DNA of 64,000 nt from Empedobacter falsenii (GTDB taxonomy: Bacteria; Bacteroidota; Bacteroidia; Flavobacteriales; Weeksellaceae). The position numbers and the translations under genes were made by a program. Under the pieces are notes generated by a model. It was not told the DNA's origin. It made no database searches and was given only the letters and a program-made list of their open reading frames with translations. Shown here one piece after another: positions 32,338 through 41,188 of this stretch. How positions within the stretch are numbered: position 1 is the first letter of the stretch; each line of letters starts with the position of its first letter. The stretch is from the NCBI RefSeq assembly GCF_013488205.1, contig NZ_CP040908.1:3350001-3414000 (forward strand), written 5' to 3'.

Positions 32338-32628
32338 ATGACTCCAGAAGAAAAATATTCAGAAGTTGAAAAGGCCTTAACTGAAATTAGACCATTCTTA
32401 AATTCAGATGGAGGCGATATCGAATTAGTATCTGTAGAAGATAATATTGTAAAAGTTCGCCTTACAGGTGCATGTATAGCATGTTCTGTCAACCAAATGA
32501 CCTTAAAGTCAGGTGTTGAAATGACCATCAAAAAATATGTTCCAGAAATAGTTTCGGTTATCAATGTTTCAGATTTTGAAACTTCAACTGAAGCAGATCA
32601 AATATCTTCCTTAAAAGAAGAAAATTAG
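32338..32628 (+). CDS. NifU-like (Nfu) iron-sulfur cluster scaffold domain protein
   Basis: The 96-residue protein is a lone Nfu domain: L-N-S-D-G-G-D-I-E-L (21-30) and the cluster-binding G-A-C46-I-A-C49-S-V-N-Q-M-T-L-K. Two such proteins bind one 4Fe-4S cluster between them and hand it to apo-proteins. It lies 14 bp after the Mrp gene in the same operon. The motif C-I-A-C replaces the more usual C-G-S/A-C, which should not prevent cluster binding. A terminator follows. Confidence 0.92.
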   Translation: MTPEEKYSEVEKALTEIRPFLNSDGGDIELVSVEDNIVKVRLTGACIACSVNQMTLKSGVEMTIKKYVPEIVSVINVSDFETSTEADQISSLKEEN

Positions 32629-32652
32629 AATATCATTAGATTCTCATAAATT

Positions 32653-32686
32653 AAAACGCCTTTATATCAATTTATAAAGGCGTTTT
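32653..32686 (+). terminator. Intrinsic terminator after the nfu gene
   Basis: AAAACGCCTTTATA (32653-32666) pairs perfectly with 32673-32686 around a 6-nt loop, then a T-rich stretch. Confidence 0.85.
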
Positions 32687-32688
32687 AT

Positions 32689-32696
32689 TATTTTTG
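32689..32696 (+). promoter_or_regulatory. -7 element for the DUF3108 gene
   Basis: TATTTTTG fits TAnnTTTG, 41 nt before the ATG and directly after the nfu terminator. Confidence 0.5.
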
Positions 32697-32737
32697 GCAA
32701 ACAATTTGAATCTTAACCTCAAAACCAAAAATTCAAA

Positions 32738-33508
32738 ATGAAAAAATATATTTTATTTTTTACTTTTATTGTCCTTTCATTTGCATTGCCTTTAAATGCT
32801 CAAAACAACTACAAAGTTGGCGAAAATCTAAAATTTAGAGTTCATTATTCTGGATTGAATGCAGGTTTTGCTTCCATTGATGTAAGAGAAGCTACATTGA
32901 ATGGAAAAAGCCATTATCACATCATAGGAAAAGGAACTTCAACAGGTGCTGTGCGTGCTTTTTTTAAGGTAGATGATAATTACGAATCGTATATTGACAA
33001 AACAGATTTGAAACCTACAAAATTTGTTCGAAATATTGTAGAAGGAAGTTACAAACGTCATCAAATCTATTATTTTGATCATGCCAATAGAAAAGCAAAA
33101 GTTGAAAATAAACGAGATGGAAAAGTTACAACAGAAACGATTCCTTACGATGCGCAAGATTTACTTTCTGCTTTTTATAGCTTACGTAATGCCAATCATA
33201 CCACTCTTAAAACAGGAGATTATTTGAACGAAAATATTTTTCTTGGTGATGAAACGCTTAAATTTCGATTGAAAGTTTTGGGACGTGAAACCCTAAAAAC
33301 AAAATTCGGAAAAATTGCAGCAATCAAAATTCGTCCGTATGTACAATCTGGTCGTGTTTTCAAAGAATCAGAATCGGTTACAATGTGGATTTCTGACGAT
33401 GATAACTTAGTTCCGCTAAAAATAAAAGCGGGTTTATTAGTTGGATCGTTAAATGCAGATCTAAATGAATATAAAAATTTAAAATATCCTATTACTTTTA
33501 CGAAGTAA
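32738..33508 (+). CDS. DUF3108 family exported protein
   Basis: The signal peptide is cleaved after P-L-N-A-Q (about residue 22). The remaining 234 residues match DUF3108: V-G-E-N-L-K-F-R-V-H-Y-S-G-L-N-A-G at the start of the mature protein, a central Y-D-A-Q-D-L-L-S-A-F-Y-S-L-R, and the distal S-V-T-M-W-I-S-D-D-D-N-L-V-P-L. The family is predicted to be a periplasmic or outer-membrane-facing beta-rich protein of unknown function. It is a single gene with its own promoter and terminator. Confidence 0.88.
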   Translation: MKKYILFFTFIVLSFALPLNAQNNYKVGENLKFRVHYSGLNAGFASIDVREATLNGKSHYHIIGKGTSTGAVRAFFKVDDNYESYIDKTDLKPTKFVRNIVEGSYKRHQIYYFDHANRKAKVENKRDGKVTTETIPYDAQDLLSAFYSLRNANHTTLKTGDYLNENIFLGDETLKFRLKVLGRETLKTKFGKIAAIKIRPYVQSGRVFKESESVTMWISDDDNLVPLKIKAGLLVGSLNADLNEYKNLKYPITFTK

Positions 33509-33512
33509 ATTG

Positions 33513-33547
33513 AAAAAGCGAAGTTCGAAATCCGAATTTCGCTTTTT
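33513..33547. terminator. Bidirectional intrinsic terminator
   Basis: AAAAAGCGAAgTTCG pairs with CGAAtTTCGCTTTTT (one mismatch) around a short loop, between the convergent DUF3108 and aat genes. Confidence 0.8.
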
Positions 33548-33548
33548 T

Positions 33549-34181
33549 TTATTTCTCCAAATATTCCAAAAAAACATCACTCGGAATTTCCATTGCACCC
33601 AAACTCGCTAAATGTTCGGTATAAACTTGACAATCGATCAATTTATATTTCTTGTGGTATTTTGCAACAAATTGTATAAAACCAGCTTTGGAAGCATTGC
33701 TCACTTTCGCAAACATACTTTCTCCACAAAAAACGTCGCCCATATCAATTCCATAAAAACCACCTACCAATTCGTCGTTTAGCCAAACTTCGATACTTTT
33801 TGCAATTCCCATTTCATGTAACGTACAATATGCCTCGATCATATCATTTGTAATCCAAGTTCCGTCTTGATCTTTTCTATACGCTTGCGAACAATTTGTA
33901 ATCACTTCTCGAAACGCTTTATTCTCTGAATAGGTAAATGTTTGATCTCGAAAAACTTTCTTCATCGATTTCGAAACATGTAAATTTTCTGGAAATAAGA
34001 CAAATCGATCTTGAGGAAACCACCAAATAATTGGATCTTCTTCATTAAACCAAGGGAAAATTCCTTTCTGATAAGCCAAAATTAAGCGTTCTGGTGAAAG
34101 ATCTCCTCCAACAGCTATAATTCCCTCACTATTCACTTCATCGTAATCAGGAAAGATTAAATCAGAACTTAACCAATACAT
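33549..34181 (-). CDS. aat: Leucyl/phenylalanyl-tRNA-protein transferase
   Basis: Aat moves Leu or Phe from its tRNA to the N-terminus of proteins with Arg or Lys ends, marking them for ClpAP degradation. Family marks are Y-Q-K-G-I-F-P-W-F (about 33-41), P-I-I-W-W-F-P-Q-D-R, and the distal G-G-F-Y-G-I-D-M-G-D-V-F-C-G-E-S-M-F. The 210-residue length is normal. It is transcribed leftward after the DUF3127 gene, separated from it by a terminator. Confidence 0.94.
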   Translation of the reverse strand: MYWLSSDLIFPDYDEVNSEGIIAVGGDLSPERLILAYQKGIFPWFNEEDPIIWWFPQDRFVLFPENLHVSKSMKKVFRDQTFTYSENKAFREVITNCSQAYRKDQDGTWITNDMIEAYCTLHEMGIAKSIEVWLNDELVGGFYGIDMGDVFCGESMFAKVSNASKAGFIQFVAKYHKKYKLIDCQVYTEHLASLGAMEIPSDVFLEYLEK

Positions 34182-34213
34182 ATCGTTTTGTGTATAATTT
34201 ATATAAAATTAAA

Positions 34214-34240
34214 AAAACGTGTCCAATAAAGAACACGTTT
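34214..34240 (-). terminator. Intrinsic terminator after the DUF3127 gene
   Basis: On the minus strand AAACGTGTTC pairs with GGACACGTTT around a short loop, followed by a T run. Confidence 0.75.
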
Positions 34241-34265
34241 AGTATTAATTGATGTTTTGTTTTCC

Positions 34266-34637
34266 TTAGAATGGTAAATCATCATCATCTCCGTTAGAAA
34301 AAGTATCTACTGGAGGCGCTGGTGCAAAATTATCGTAACCTTGAGGTGCTTGTGCAGCTGCATTTGCCATATTTTCAATTCTCCACGCTTGGATTGTATT
34401 GAAATATCTTGCTACACCTTCTGGGTTCACCCACTCGCGACCACGAATGTTGATAGAAACTTTCACTTCATCACCAGGTTTGTAAGCATTCAACACATCT
34501 GTCTTATCTTGTGTAAGCTCAATTAAAATATCTTGTGGATATTGTTCTTGCGTTGTAACAACGAATTCTCTTTTCTTGAAACTTGCAGTAATATTTTGAG
34601 TTTCAAATATTTTTTTAATTCTTCCTGTAATTTCCAT
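34266..34637 (-). CDS. DUF3127 protein, single-stranded-DNA-binding-like OB fold
   Basis: The 123-residue protein starts M-E-I-T-G-R-I-K-K and matches DUF3127, an OB-fold family restricted largely to Bacteroidota. Its acidic C-terminus D-D-D-D-L-P-F copies the tail that SSB uses to recruit partner proteins, so nucleic-acid binding is likely but unproven. The open frame continues 34 codons upstream, but a -7 element (34663-34656) lies inside that extension and the extension is hydrophobic and unlike the family, so the ATG at 34637 is the start. Confidence 0.9.
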   Translation of the reverse strand: MEITGRIKKIFETQNITASFKKREFVVTTQEQYPQDILIELTQDKTDVLNAYKPGDEVKVSINIRGREWVNPEGVARYFNTIQAWRIENMANAAAQAPQGYDNFAPAPPVDTFSNGDDDDLPF

Positions 34638-34655
34638 TTTTGTAAAAGCTTTGTA

Positions 34656-34663
34656 CAAATTTA
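34656..34663 (-). promoter_or_regulatory. -7 element of the DUF3127 gene
   Basis: On the minus strand TAAATTTG fits TAnnTTTG, 18 nt before the chosen ATG at 34637. Confidence 0.6.
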
Positions 34664-34702
34664 GAATGTAAAAAAAGATTAAAAAAATTTTATTTCGAAA
34701 TT

Positions 34703-34731
34703 TTGTTAGAAAGAAAACTTGTGTATATTTG
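34703..34731 (+). promoter_or_regulatory. Promoter of tRNA-Leu
   Basis: TTG (34703-34705), an 18-nt spacer and TATATTTG (34724-34731) match the Bacteroidota consensus, 23 nt before the tRNA. Confidence 0.75.
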
Positions 34732-34754
34732 CAATCCAAATCGGTGAGATTTTA

Positions 34755-34836
34755 GCGGGCGTGGTGGAATTGGTAGACACGCTAGACTTAGGATCTAGTG
34801 CCGCAAGGTGTGGGAGTTCGAGTCTCCCCGCCCGTA
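34755..34836 (+). tRNA. tRNA-Leu (anticodon UAG)
   Basis: The 82-nt gene folds with acceptor GCGGGCG pairing to CGCCCGT, a D-arm with TGGTAGAC, the anticodon stem CTAGA/TCTAG enclosing CTTAGGA (anticodon TAG at 34789-34791), a long class II variable arm (TGCCGCAAGGTGT), and T-stem GGGAG/CTCCC with TTCGAGT. The discriminator is A, as for leucine. CCA is not encoded. It reads CUN codons. Confidence 0.97.
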
Positions 34837-34840
34837 CAAC

Positions 34841-34878
34841 AAAAAAGACTTTGAAAATATTTTTCAAAGTCTTTTTTT
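34841..34878 (+). terminator. Intrinsic terminator of tRNA-Leu
   Basis: A long perfect stem (AAAAGACTTTGAAAA and its complement, 3-nt loop) is followed by seven T residues. Confidence 0.9.
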
Positions 34879-34954
34879 ATGATTTATTGTTTTCTAACGA
34901 TTTATAATATTTTTCATAAATTTAGGTCATTATTTGGTTATAAGTTGGTTTGGT

Positions 34955-35068
34955 ATGTATTCGAAAAGAAAAAGAAATTTGAAATCTGGAGGGAGAACTA
35001 TCCCCATTTTTGAATTTATAGTGGTTGTTATTATCATCATTATTTTGATTTACTTCGCAGTATTCTAA
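34955..35068 (+). CDS. 37-residue membrane peptide
   Basis: A 38-codon frame starts with M-Y-S-K-R-K-R-N-L-K and continues through a Gly-Gly-Arg turn into one hydrophobic helix (residues 18-37, V-V-V-I-I-I-I-I-L-I-Y), ending two residues after Ala. A basic N-terminus with a single helix predicts a small inner-membrane peptide with the N-terminus inside. It sits between tRNA-Leu and the CsbD stress gene. It is not a known family to me. Because AT-rich DNA can give such frames by chance, the call is moderate; the sharply organised charge and helix favour it. Confidence 0.5.
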   Translation: MYSKRKRNLKSGGRTIPIFEFIVVVIIIIILIYFAVF

Positions 35069-35182
35069 ACCAATATTCCTATATTTTATTTAACATTTTT
35101 TTATAAGTCTTTCGAAATCTATGGTTTAATATTTGTTCAACATATAGTATAAATCTATTTACAACTTATAAAACAAAAAATT

Positions 35183-35386
35183 ATGGACAAATTAGAATTA
35201 GAAGGAAAATGGAATCGAATCAAAGGTGCTGTAAAACAAAAATATGGTGATTGGTTTGATGATGACAAAGTTTATGCTGAAGGAAAATACGATGAAGTTG
35301 TAGGTAAAATTCAGGAAAAAACAGGAAAATCTAGAGAAGAAATTGAAAGTACAATCAAAGATTGGAAAGAAGACAATCAAGATTAA
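35183..35386 (+). CDS. CsbD family stress-response protein
   Basis: The 67-residue protein matches CsbD: L-E-G-K-W-N-R-I-K-G-A-V-K-Q-K-Y-G at the start and A-E-G-K-Y-D-E-V-V-G-K-I-Q-E-K-T-G in the middle. It is highly charged, helical, soluble and Cys-free. CsbD proteins are induced by general stress in several bacteria and their activity is unknown. It follows the 37-residue membrane peptide by 114 bp and ends at a convergent terminator. Confidence 0.93.
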   Translation: MDKLELEGKWNRIKGAVKQKYGDWFDDDKVYAEGKYDEVVGKIQEKTGKSREEIESTIKDWKEDNQD

Positions 35387-35400
35387 TTATTATTTCAATT

Positions 35401-35431
35401 AAAAAGGTTAGGACAAAATCCTAACCTTTTT
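35401..35431. terminator. Bidirectional intrinsic terminator
   Basis: AAAAAGGTTAGGA and its complement form a 13-bp perfect stem with a 5-nt loop between two convergent genes. Confidence 0.9.
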
Positions 35432-36556
35432 TTATGCTTCTATATCTTTATAAAATGTTTTTCTACGTTTATGGATAACAGGATCAAAGTTTTTCCATAA
35501 TTGTTGCACTTTTGTATTTTCCTCAAGCAAAGGGTTCGTTTCTAAAGTTTTAATCCCTCTTGCTATAAATCGATCATAAAGTTCTTTAAAAATCAAGGCA
35601 TTTACACCTTTATTTTGATAATGAGGATCAATTCCTATCAAATAAAATTCGACATGATCGTTCTTTTTTTGCGCTTGCATCAAATGCCACCAACCAAATG
35701 GAAACAATTTTCCTTTCGTTTTCTGAAATGCTTTCGAAAATGAAGGCATTGTAATCGCAAAAGCAATCATTTTGTTGTTTTTATCTTTTACACATGAAAT
35801 AAAATCGGGATGAAGAAATTTTAGATATTTCTTTTTGTAATGCTCAACCTGAAATTTTTCTATCGGAACAAAACTTTGCAATTCTGCATACGTCACATTC
35901 AACAAATCGAACATCTCATCTACGTAAGGTAACATTTCGTCAATTGTATCAAATTTATACGTATCTATTTCGTAACGTTTTTTGAGCATTTCACACAATT
36001 TATCCATTTGCTTTACCTTGCCCAAATTGGCAATATCAATAGAATATTCTAACCACTCGGCTTTTGGTTGATAACCTAATTCTTGCAAATATATTGGATA
36101 ATATTCGTAATTATATAAACCGATCAAAGTGGCAACTTTATCAAATCCTTCTGTTAATAATCCAGCTTTATCCATATTCGAAAATCCCATCGGACCTTCT
36201 ATATAACTCAGTTTATTATTTTTAGCAATGTTTTCAACAGTTGTTAATAAAGCTTTTAAAATGTTGATATCATCTTTAAAAACTAACCAACCAAACCGAA
36301 TTTTAGTCTTTCCAAGTTCTTTTACTTCGGTCCAATTAATAATCGAAACAATTCGTCCAACGACTTCTTTTCCTTTGTAAGCTAAAAAATAGTTAGCTTC
36401 AACCGTCTCAAAAATTGCATTATTTTTATCAAAACTTGCGAGTTCATCTTTCTTTAAAGAAGGCACCCAATACGGATTATCTTTATACACTTCAAAAGGT
36501 AAATCGACAAATTTCTTCATTTCACTTGGCGTATTCACCTCTCTTACTTCGATCAT
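35432..36556 (-). CDS. GNAT-fold protein of about 374 residues, unknown substrate
   Basis: The protein starts with M-I-E-V-R-E-V and F-E-V-Y-K-D-N-P-Y-W-V-P-S-L, typical of a Bacteroidota family annotated only as GNAT-like. A second acetyltransferase-like half holds F-Y-L-I-G-I-D-P-H-Y-Q-N-K-G-V-N-A-L-I-F (about 305-325), an imperfect acetyl-CoA loop, and ends E-T-N-P-L-L-E-E-N-T-K-V-Q-Q-L-W. Two tandem GNAT folds are possible, as in peptidyl-transferase-type FemX proteins. No signal peptide is present. The substrate is unknown. Confidence 0.82.
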   Translation of the reverse strand: MIEVREVNTPSEMKKFVDLPFEVYKDNPYWVPSLKKDELASFDKNNAIFETVEANYFLAYKGKEVVGRIVSIINWTEVKELGKTKIRFGWLVFKDDINILKALLTTVENIAKNNKLSYIEGPMGFSNMDKAGLLTEGFDKVATLIGLYNYEYYPIYLQELGYQPKAEWLEYSIDIANLGKVKQMDKLCEMLKKRYEIDTYKFDTIDEMLPYVDEMFDLLNVTYAELQSFVPIEKFQVEHYKKKYLKFLHPDFISCVKDKNNKMIAFAITMPSFSKAFQKTKGKLFPFGWWHLMQAQKKNDHVEFYLIGIDPHYQNKGVNALIFKELYDRFIARGIKTLETNPLLEENTKVQQLWKNFDPVIHKRRKTFYKDIEA

Positions 36557-36602
36557 ATGCTATTAAATTGCGTCTAACAGATTCTAATTTAGGAAGAATT
36601 TT

Positions 36603-37124
36603 TTAGAGAACAATTTTCTCTTCTACAGATTTTCCGTTTATATCTTTTCCGTAAAATAAAATATAATCAAGCTTTACCGAAATTCCAGCCGTTCCTTTCT
36701 TCTGTTTTAAGAAAACACGATTCAGTGTTATCAACTTGTTATTAACAGTTGTTTGAACAATTGGATTTTTTTGAGAATCAAGCTTAAGCGTTAATTTTTG
36801 AGTTGGATAAGATACTAATGTCAACTGAAAAACATTCTTTTCAATTTTCTTAATATCTAAACCATATGCCAATTTCTTTTGTATAGAAGTCAAGGGCTTT
36901 TTTGAGCCATCTTCAGCATAAAGAATGCGATAAATATCAACTGGATTGTTAGCATCTAAAATTCCTTTGCTCGAAAAAAGTGCATCGTAAACAAACGTAT
37001 TTTTATTGTCGTTGTGTTGAATGTAAAATAATCTATTTTCTGATTTTGGAGGAACAGGATAACCTTGTTGTGCATTTACAACAAAAGAAAAAAGGATAGA
37101 ACAAATAATTAATAGGTTTTTCAT
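36603..37124 (-). CDS. DUF4833 family exported protein
   Basis: A signal peptide (cleaved after V-V-N-A-Q, residue 19) precedes a 154-residue domain that fits DUF4833: F-Y-I-Q-H-N-D-N-K-N-T-F-V-Y-D-A, N-P-V-D-I-Y-R-I-L-Y-A-E-D-G, and K-L-A-Y-G-L. The function of the family is unknown; export suggests a periplasmic or surface role. It is separated from its leftward neighbours by 46 to 48 bp gaps with no clear terminator, so it may share a transcript with the membrane protein gene upstream. Confidence 0.87.
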   Translation of the reverse strand: MKNLLIICSILFSFVVNAQQGYPVPPKSENRLFYIQHNDNKNTFVYDALFSSKGILDANNPVDIYRILYAEDGSKKPLTSIQKKLAYGLDIKKIEKNVFQLTLVSYPTQKLTLKLDSQKNPIVQTTVNNKLITLNRVFLKQKKGTAGISVKLDYILFYGKDINGKSVEEKIVL

Positions 37125-37172
37125 TGATTGATATTTTTAAAAATAGAAGATAGGAATTATTTGAATGATTAT

Positions 37173-37775
37173 CTAAATCCAAATAAAAAGTTTCGAAACT
37201 TTAACTTGTTCAATATTATTTTGATCAAGAAAATCTTGCGGAAATTTGATTAAATCTGAAATTGGAATAATTTCATCATTCTGAATAAAATTATATTTAC
37301 CATGACCAGTTTGATATTTAGAACTTTTATTAGAAACTTCGTGATTGATTTCAATCATTTCATCTTCTAAATCAATAGTAATTTCTGTTTCTTTTTCTAC
37401 AACTAACAAAGCCTTTTTATTCCTGAAAAAATAAATTTCGCGCTTAGATTCCTTTAAGAGATGATTGTAAGTATTGACAACTGGAATGGTAAAAAAAAAG
37501 AATAGTATCAAAAAAATCATTCCAATAATTATGTTAGTTAAAATGAAATCTGTCACAAACAATAATTGATAAGCTATAAATAAAAAAGTAAGACAAAGAA
37601 TTGCAAAAAGAATCATATTAAAAACTGAAATATAGCTTAAAAAACCAATTTTGACGCGAATAACTTCATCATTTTCGTGTTTATATTCTTTTTGAGACTC
37701 AATGATAAATAAAATAATTGGTAAAAAGATTATCCACAAAAGTAAGATGATGAAAATCGAATTTTCTGTACTCAT
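37173..37775 (-). CDS. Hypothetical membrane protein with C-terminal soluble domain
   Basis: No family is recognised. The 200-residue protein has three hydrophobic helices (about 6-24, 46-72 and 77-99) and then a charged C-terminal half with beta-like segments such as T-E-I-T-I-D-L-E-D-E-M-I-E-I. The latter resembles PH-like or YcxB-type cytoplasmic domains, but the match is not strong. It starts 3 bp after the stop of the DedA gene at 37779, so it is in the same transcript. Confidence 0.65.
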   Translation of the reverse strand: MSTENSIFIILLLWIIFLPIILFIIESQKEYKHENDEVIRVKIGFLSYISVFNMILFAILCLTFLFIAYQLLFVTDFILTNIIIGMIFLILFFFFTIPVVNTYNHLLKESKREIYFFRNKKALLVVEKETEITIDLEDEMIEINHEVSNKSSKYQTGHGKYNFIQNDEIIPISDLIKFPQDFLDQNNIEQVKVSKLFIWI

Positions 37776-37778
37776 TTT

Positions 37779-38417
37779 TTATTTTTTTATTTTCTCTTTG
37801 ACGAATTCTACAATAATTGGAACCAAAGAAAACACAATAATTGCCATTACGACAATTTCGAAATTGTTTTTGATAAATGGAATTGTTCCAAGGAAATAGC
37901 CAGCCAATGTAATCCCGAAAACCCAAATTGTTCCTCCGATAAAATTATATTTGATAAATGTGCCATAATGCATTTTAGAAATCCCTGCAACGAAAGGTGC
38001 AAGCGTTCTTACAATCGGAACAAAACGTGCAATTACAATGGTTTTTGAACCATATTTTGTAAAGAAATCTTCGGTCTTTAGTATCGCAGAATCTTTAATA
38101 ATTCGTTTACCGAAAATTTTAGTTGTAACTAATTTCGTTCCTAAGGTTTTCCCAATCGTATAATTGACTGTGTCGCCTGCAATTGCCGCGATCCAAAGTA
38201 AACCTAATACAATATAAATATTGAGTTGAGCTGGAAAAGCCGCAGCTAACATCCCTGCTGCAAATAAAAGCGAATCTCCAGGTAAAAAAGGCATGACAAC
38301 CAAACCTGTTTCGATAAAGATTAAGAGAAATAAAATCAAGTAAAACCAATGTTGATAATCATTCAAAATGGTTTCTAAATATTTATCGATATGTAGAATA
38401 TAATCTAAAATTTCCAT
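37779..38417 (-). CDS. DedA family membrane protein (copy 1)
   Basis: The 212-residue protein has the DedA/SNARE-associated domain: F-L-P-G-D-S-L-L-F-A-A-G near 45, and the motif I-V-I-A-R-F-V-P-I-V-R-T-L-A-P-F-V-A-G near 125-142, with several helices and a basic end. DedA proteins act as flippases or carriers of lipid carriers such as undecaprenyl phosphate and support envelope integrity. It is the second of two adjacent paralogs; copy 2 at 38468 shares both motifs word for word. Confidence 0.92.
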   Translation of the reverse strand: MEILDYILHIDKYLETILNDYQHWFYLILFLLIFIETGLVVMPFLPGDSLLFAAGMLAAAFPAQLNIYIVLGLLWIAAIAGDTVNYTIGKTLGTKLVTTKIFGKRIIKDSAILKTEDFFTKYGSKTIVIARFVPIVRTLAPFVAGISKMHYGTFIKYNFIGGTIWVFGITLAGYFLGTIPFIKNNFEIVVMAIIVFSLVPIIVEFVKEKIKK

Positions 38418-38435
38418 GATTTAAAGGTATAAAAA

Positions 38436-38455
38436 AACTCGACCGAAGTCGAGTT
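38436..38455 (-). terminator. Hairpin between the two dedA genes
   Basis: On the minus strand AACTCGAC-TTCG-GTCGAGTT, with a UUCG loop, is followed by seven T residues. It should end or attenuate transcription coming from dedA copy 2 before copy 1. Confidence 0.85.
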
Positions 38456-38467
38456 AAGTTTTTATAG

Positions 38468-39127
38468 TTATTCTTGTTCAGCTACCTTTTTTTTGCCGAA
38501 CTTTTCTTTGATAATTTCCACTAAAATTGGAAGTACAGAAGCGATTGTTATTCCTAAAATTACTTTAGAAAAATTATTTTGAACCCATTCTATATTTCCT
38601 AAAAAGTATCCAATAAGTGTTAAACCAACAACCCATAACACGGCTCCAATCACATTATATGTAATGAAAATAGAGTATCCCATTCTCCCAATTCCTGCAA
38701 CGAAAGGCGCTAAAGTTCTTACAATTGGTACAAAACGTGCAATTACAATGGTTTTTGAACCGTATTTTTCGTAGAATTCGTGCGTTTTATTGATATGTTC
38801 TTCTTGGATGAAATTTTTACCAAAAATCTTAACTTTAGTTGCTTTGTAACCAACTTTCTTTCCGATGGTATAATTCAATGTATCACCGAGTATCGCGGCC
38901 ACCAAAAGAATTGCAATCATAATCCACACATTCATATCATTTGTTTCTTGTGCAGCTAACATCCCTGCCGCAAACAACAATGAATCTCCAGGTAAAAAAG
39001 GCATCACAACTACACCTGTTTCCACGAAAATGATTAAAAATAAAATTGCATACAACCACAAACCATATTCATTTGCAAACTCTGCTAAATGTTGGTCGAT
39101 ATGCATAATAAAGTCAAAAAGACTCAT
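38468..39127 (-). CDS. DedA family membrane protein (copy 2)
   Basis: The paralog of the protein at 37779 has the same F-L-P-G-D-S-L-L-F-A-A-G-M-L-A-A and R-F-V-P-I-V-R-T-L-A-P-F-V-A-G-I motifs. It differs by a longer lysine-rich C-terminus (F-G-K-K-K-V-A-E-Q-E). The start at 39127 (MSLFDFIMHID) aligns with that of copy 1; the ATG four codons upstream (39139) is possible. The start is 21 bp from the end of the yraN gene, suggesting a leftward operon running from the LD-carboxypeptidase. Confidence 0.9.
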   Translation of the reverse strand: MSLFDFIMHIDQHLAEFANEYGLWLYAILFLIIFVETGVVVMPFLPGDSLLFAAGMLAAQETNDMNVWIMIAILLVAAILGDTLNYTIGKKVGYKATKVKIFGKNFIQEEHINKTHEFYEKYGSKTIVIARFVPIVRTLAPFVAGIGRMGYSIFITYNVIGAVLWVVGLTLIGYFLGNIEWVQNNFSKVILGITIASVLPILVEIIKEKFGKKKVAEQE

Positions 39128-39148
39128 AAATACTTCCATAAAAGTTGA

Positions 39149-39514
39149 TTAAATTTCCGAAGCATTAAATGCATTTTTGATATGATTTACGCTCCAAGAT
39201 TGTTGTTTTTTTAAAAGTGCTAAAATATCAAATCTTACCTCAGAAATAAAATTATTTTTCTGAATAAAATCATCTGCGGCAAGAATTAACAATTTCTTCT
39301 TCTTTGTGTTAATAGAACTTTCTGGCTCCGCAACATAATTTGAAGTACGACTCTTAACCTCTATAATAACAATCTCATTTTCAAATTGAGCAATAATATC
39401 GATTTCGGCTTTTCTGTAAAAATAATTTCGAGCCAATATTTTGTATCCATTTTGGATTAAATAATTAACGGCAAAATCTTCTGCTTCTTTTCCGAAATCG
39501 TAACTAATACTCAT
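39149..39514 (-). CDS. YraN/UPF0102 family nuclease-fold protein
   Basis: The 121-residue protein has the UPF0102 pattern: G-K-E-A-E-D-F-A (8-15), A-R-N-Y, and the restriction-endonuclease-like core K-A-E-I-D39-I-I-A with E52-V-K54-S-R. This is a PD-(D/E)xK-type fold; proven activity in the family is scarce. It lies 9 bp downstream of upp. Confidence 0.9.
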   Translation of the reverse strand: MSISYDFGKEAEDFAVNYLIQNGYKILARNYFYRKAEIDIIAQFENEIVIIEVKSRTSNYVAEPESSINTKKKKLLILAADDFIQKNNFISEVRFDILALLKKQQSWSVNHIKNAFNASEI

Positions 39515-39523
39515 TCAAAAAAA

Positions 39524-41102
<1,579 letters not shown>

Positions 41103-41137
41103 TTTTCTATAAAATTTTAGTAAAGGTAAACACAAAA

Positions 41138-41166
41138 AAAAGACGAACTACAAGCGTTCGTCTTTT
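41138..41166 (-). terminator. Intrinsic terminator of the TonB receptor at 41189
   Basis: An 11-bp stem (AAAAGACGAAC and its complement, 7-nt loop) is followed on the minus strand by a long T run. Confidence 0.85.
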
Positions 41167-41188
41167 TGTTATGATATTGAAATATTTC

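Noticed and set aside
34638-34739. Longer N-terminus for the DUF3127 protein
   Set aside because: The extra 34 residues are not family-like, contain the gene's own -7 element, and would overlap the tRNA promoter region.
34719-34907. Plus-strand open frame of 62 codons across the tRNA-Leu gene
   Set aside because: It is the frame through the tRNA itself (reading V-E-L-V-D-T-L-D-L-G-S), a well-known artefact; the cloverleaf, promoter and terminator explain the region.
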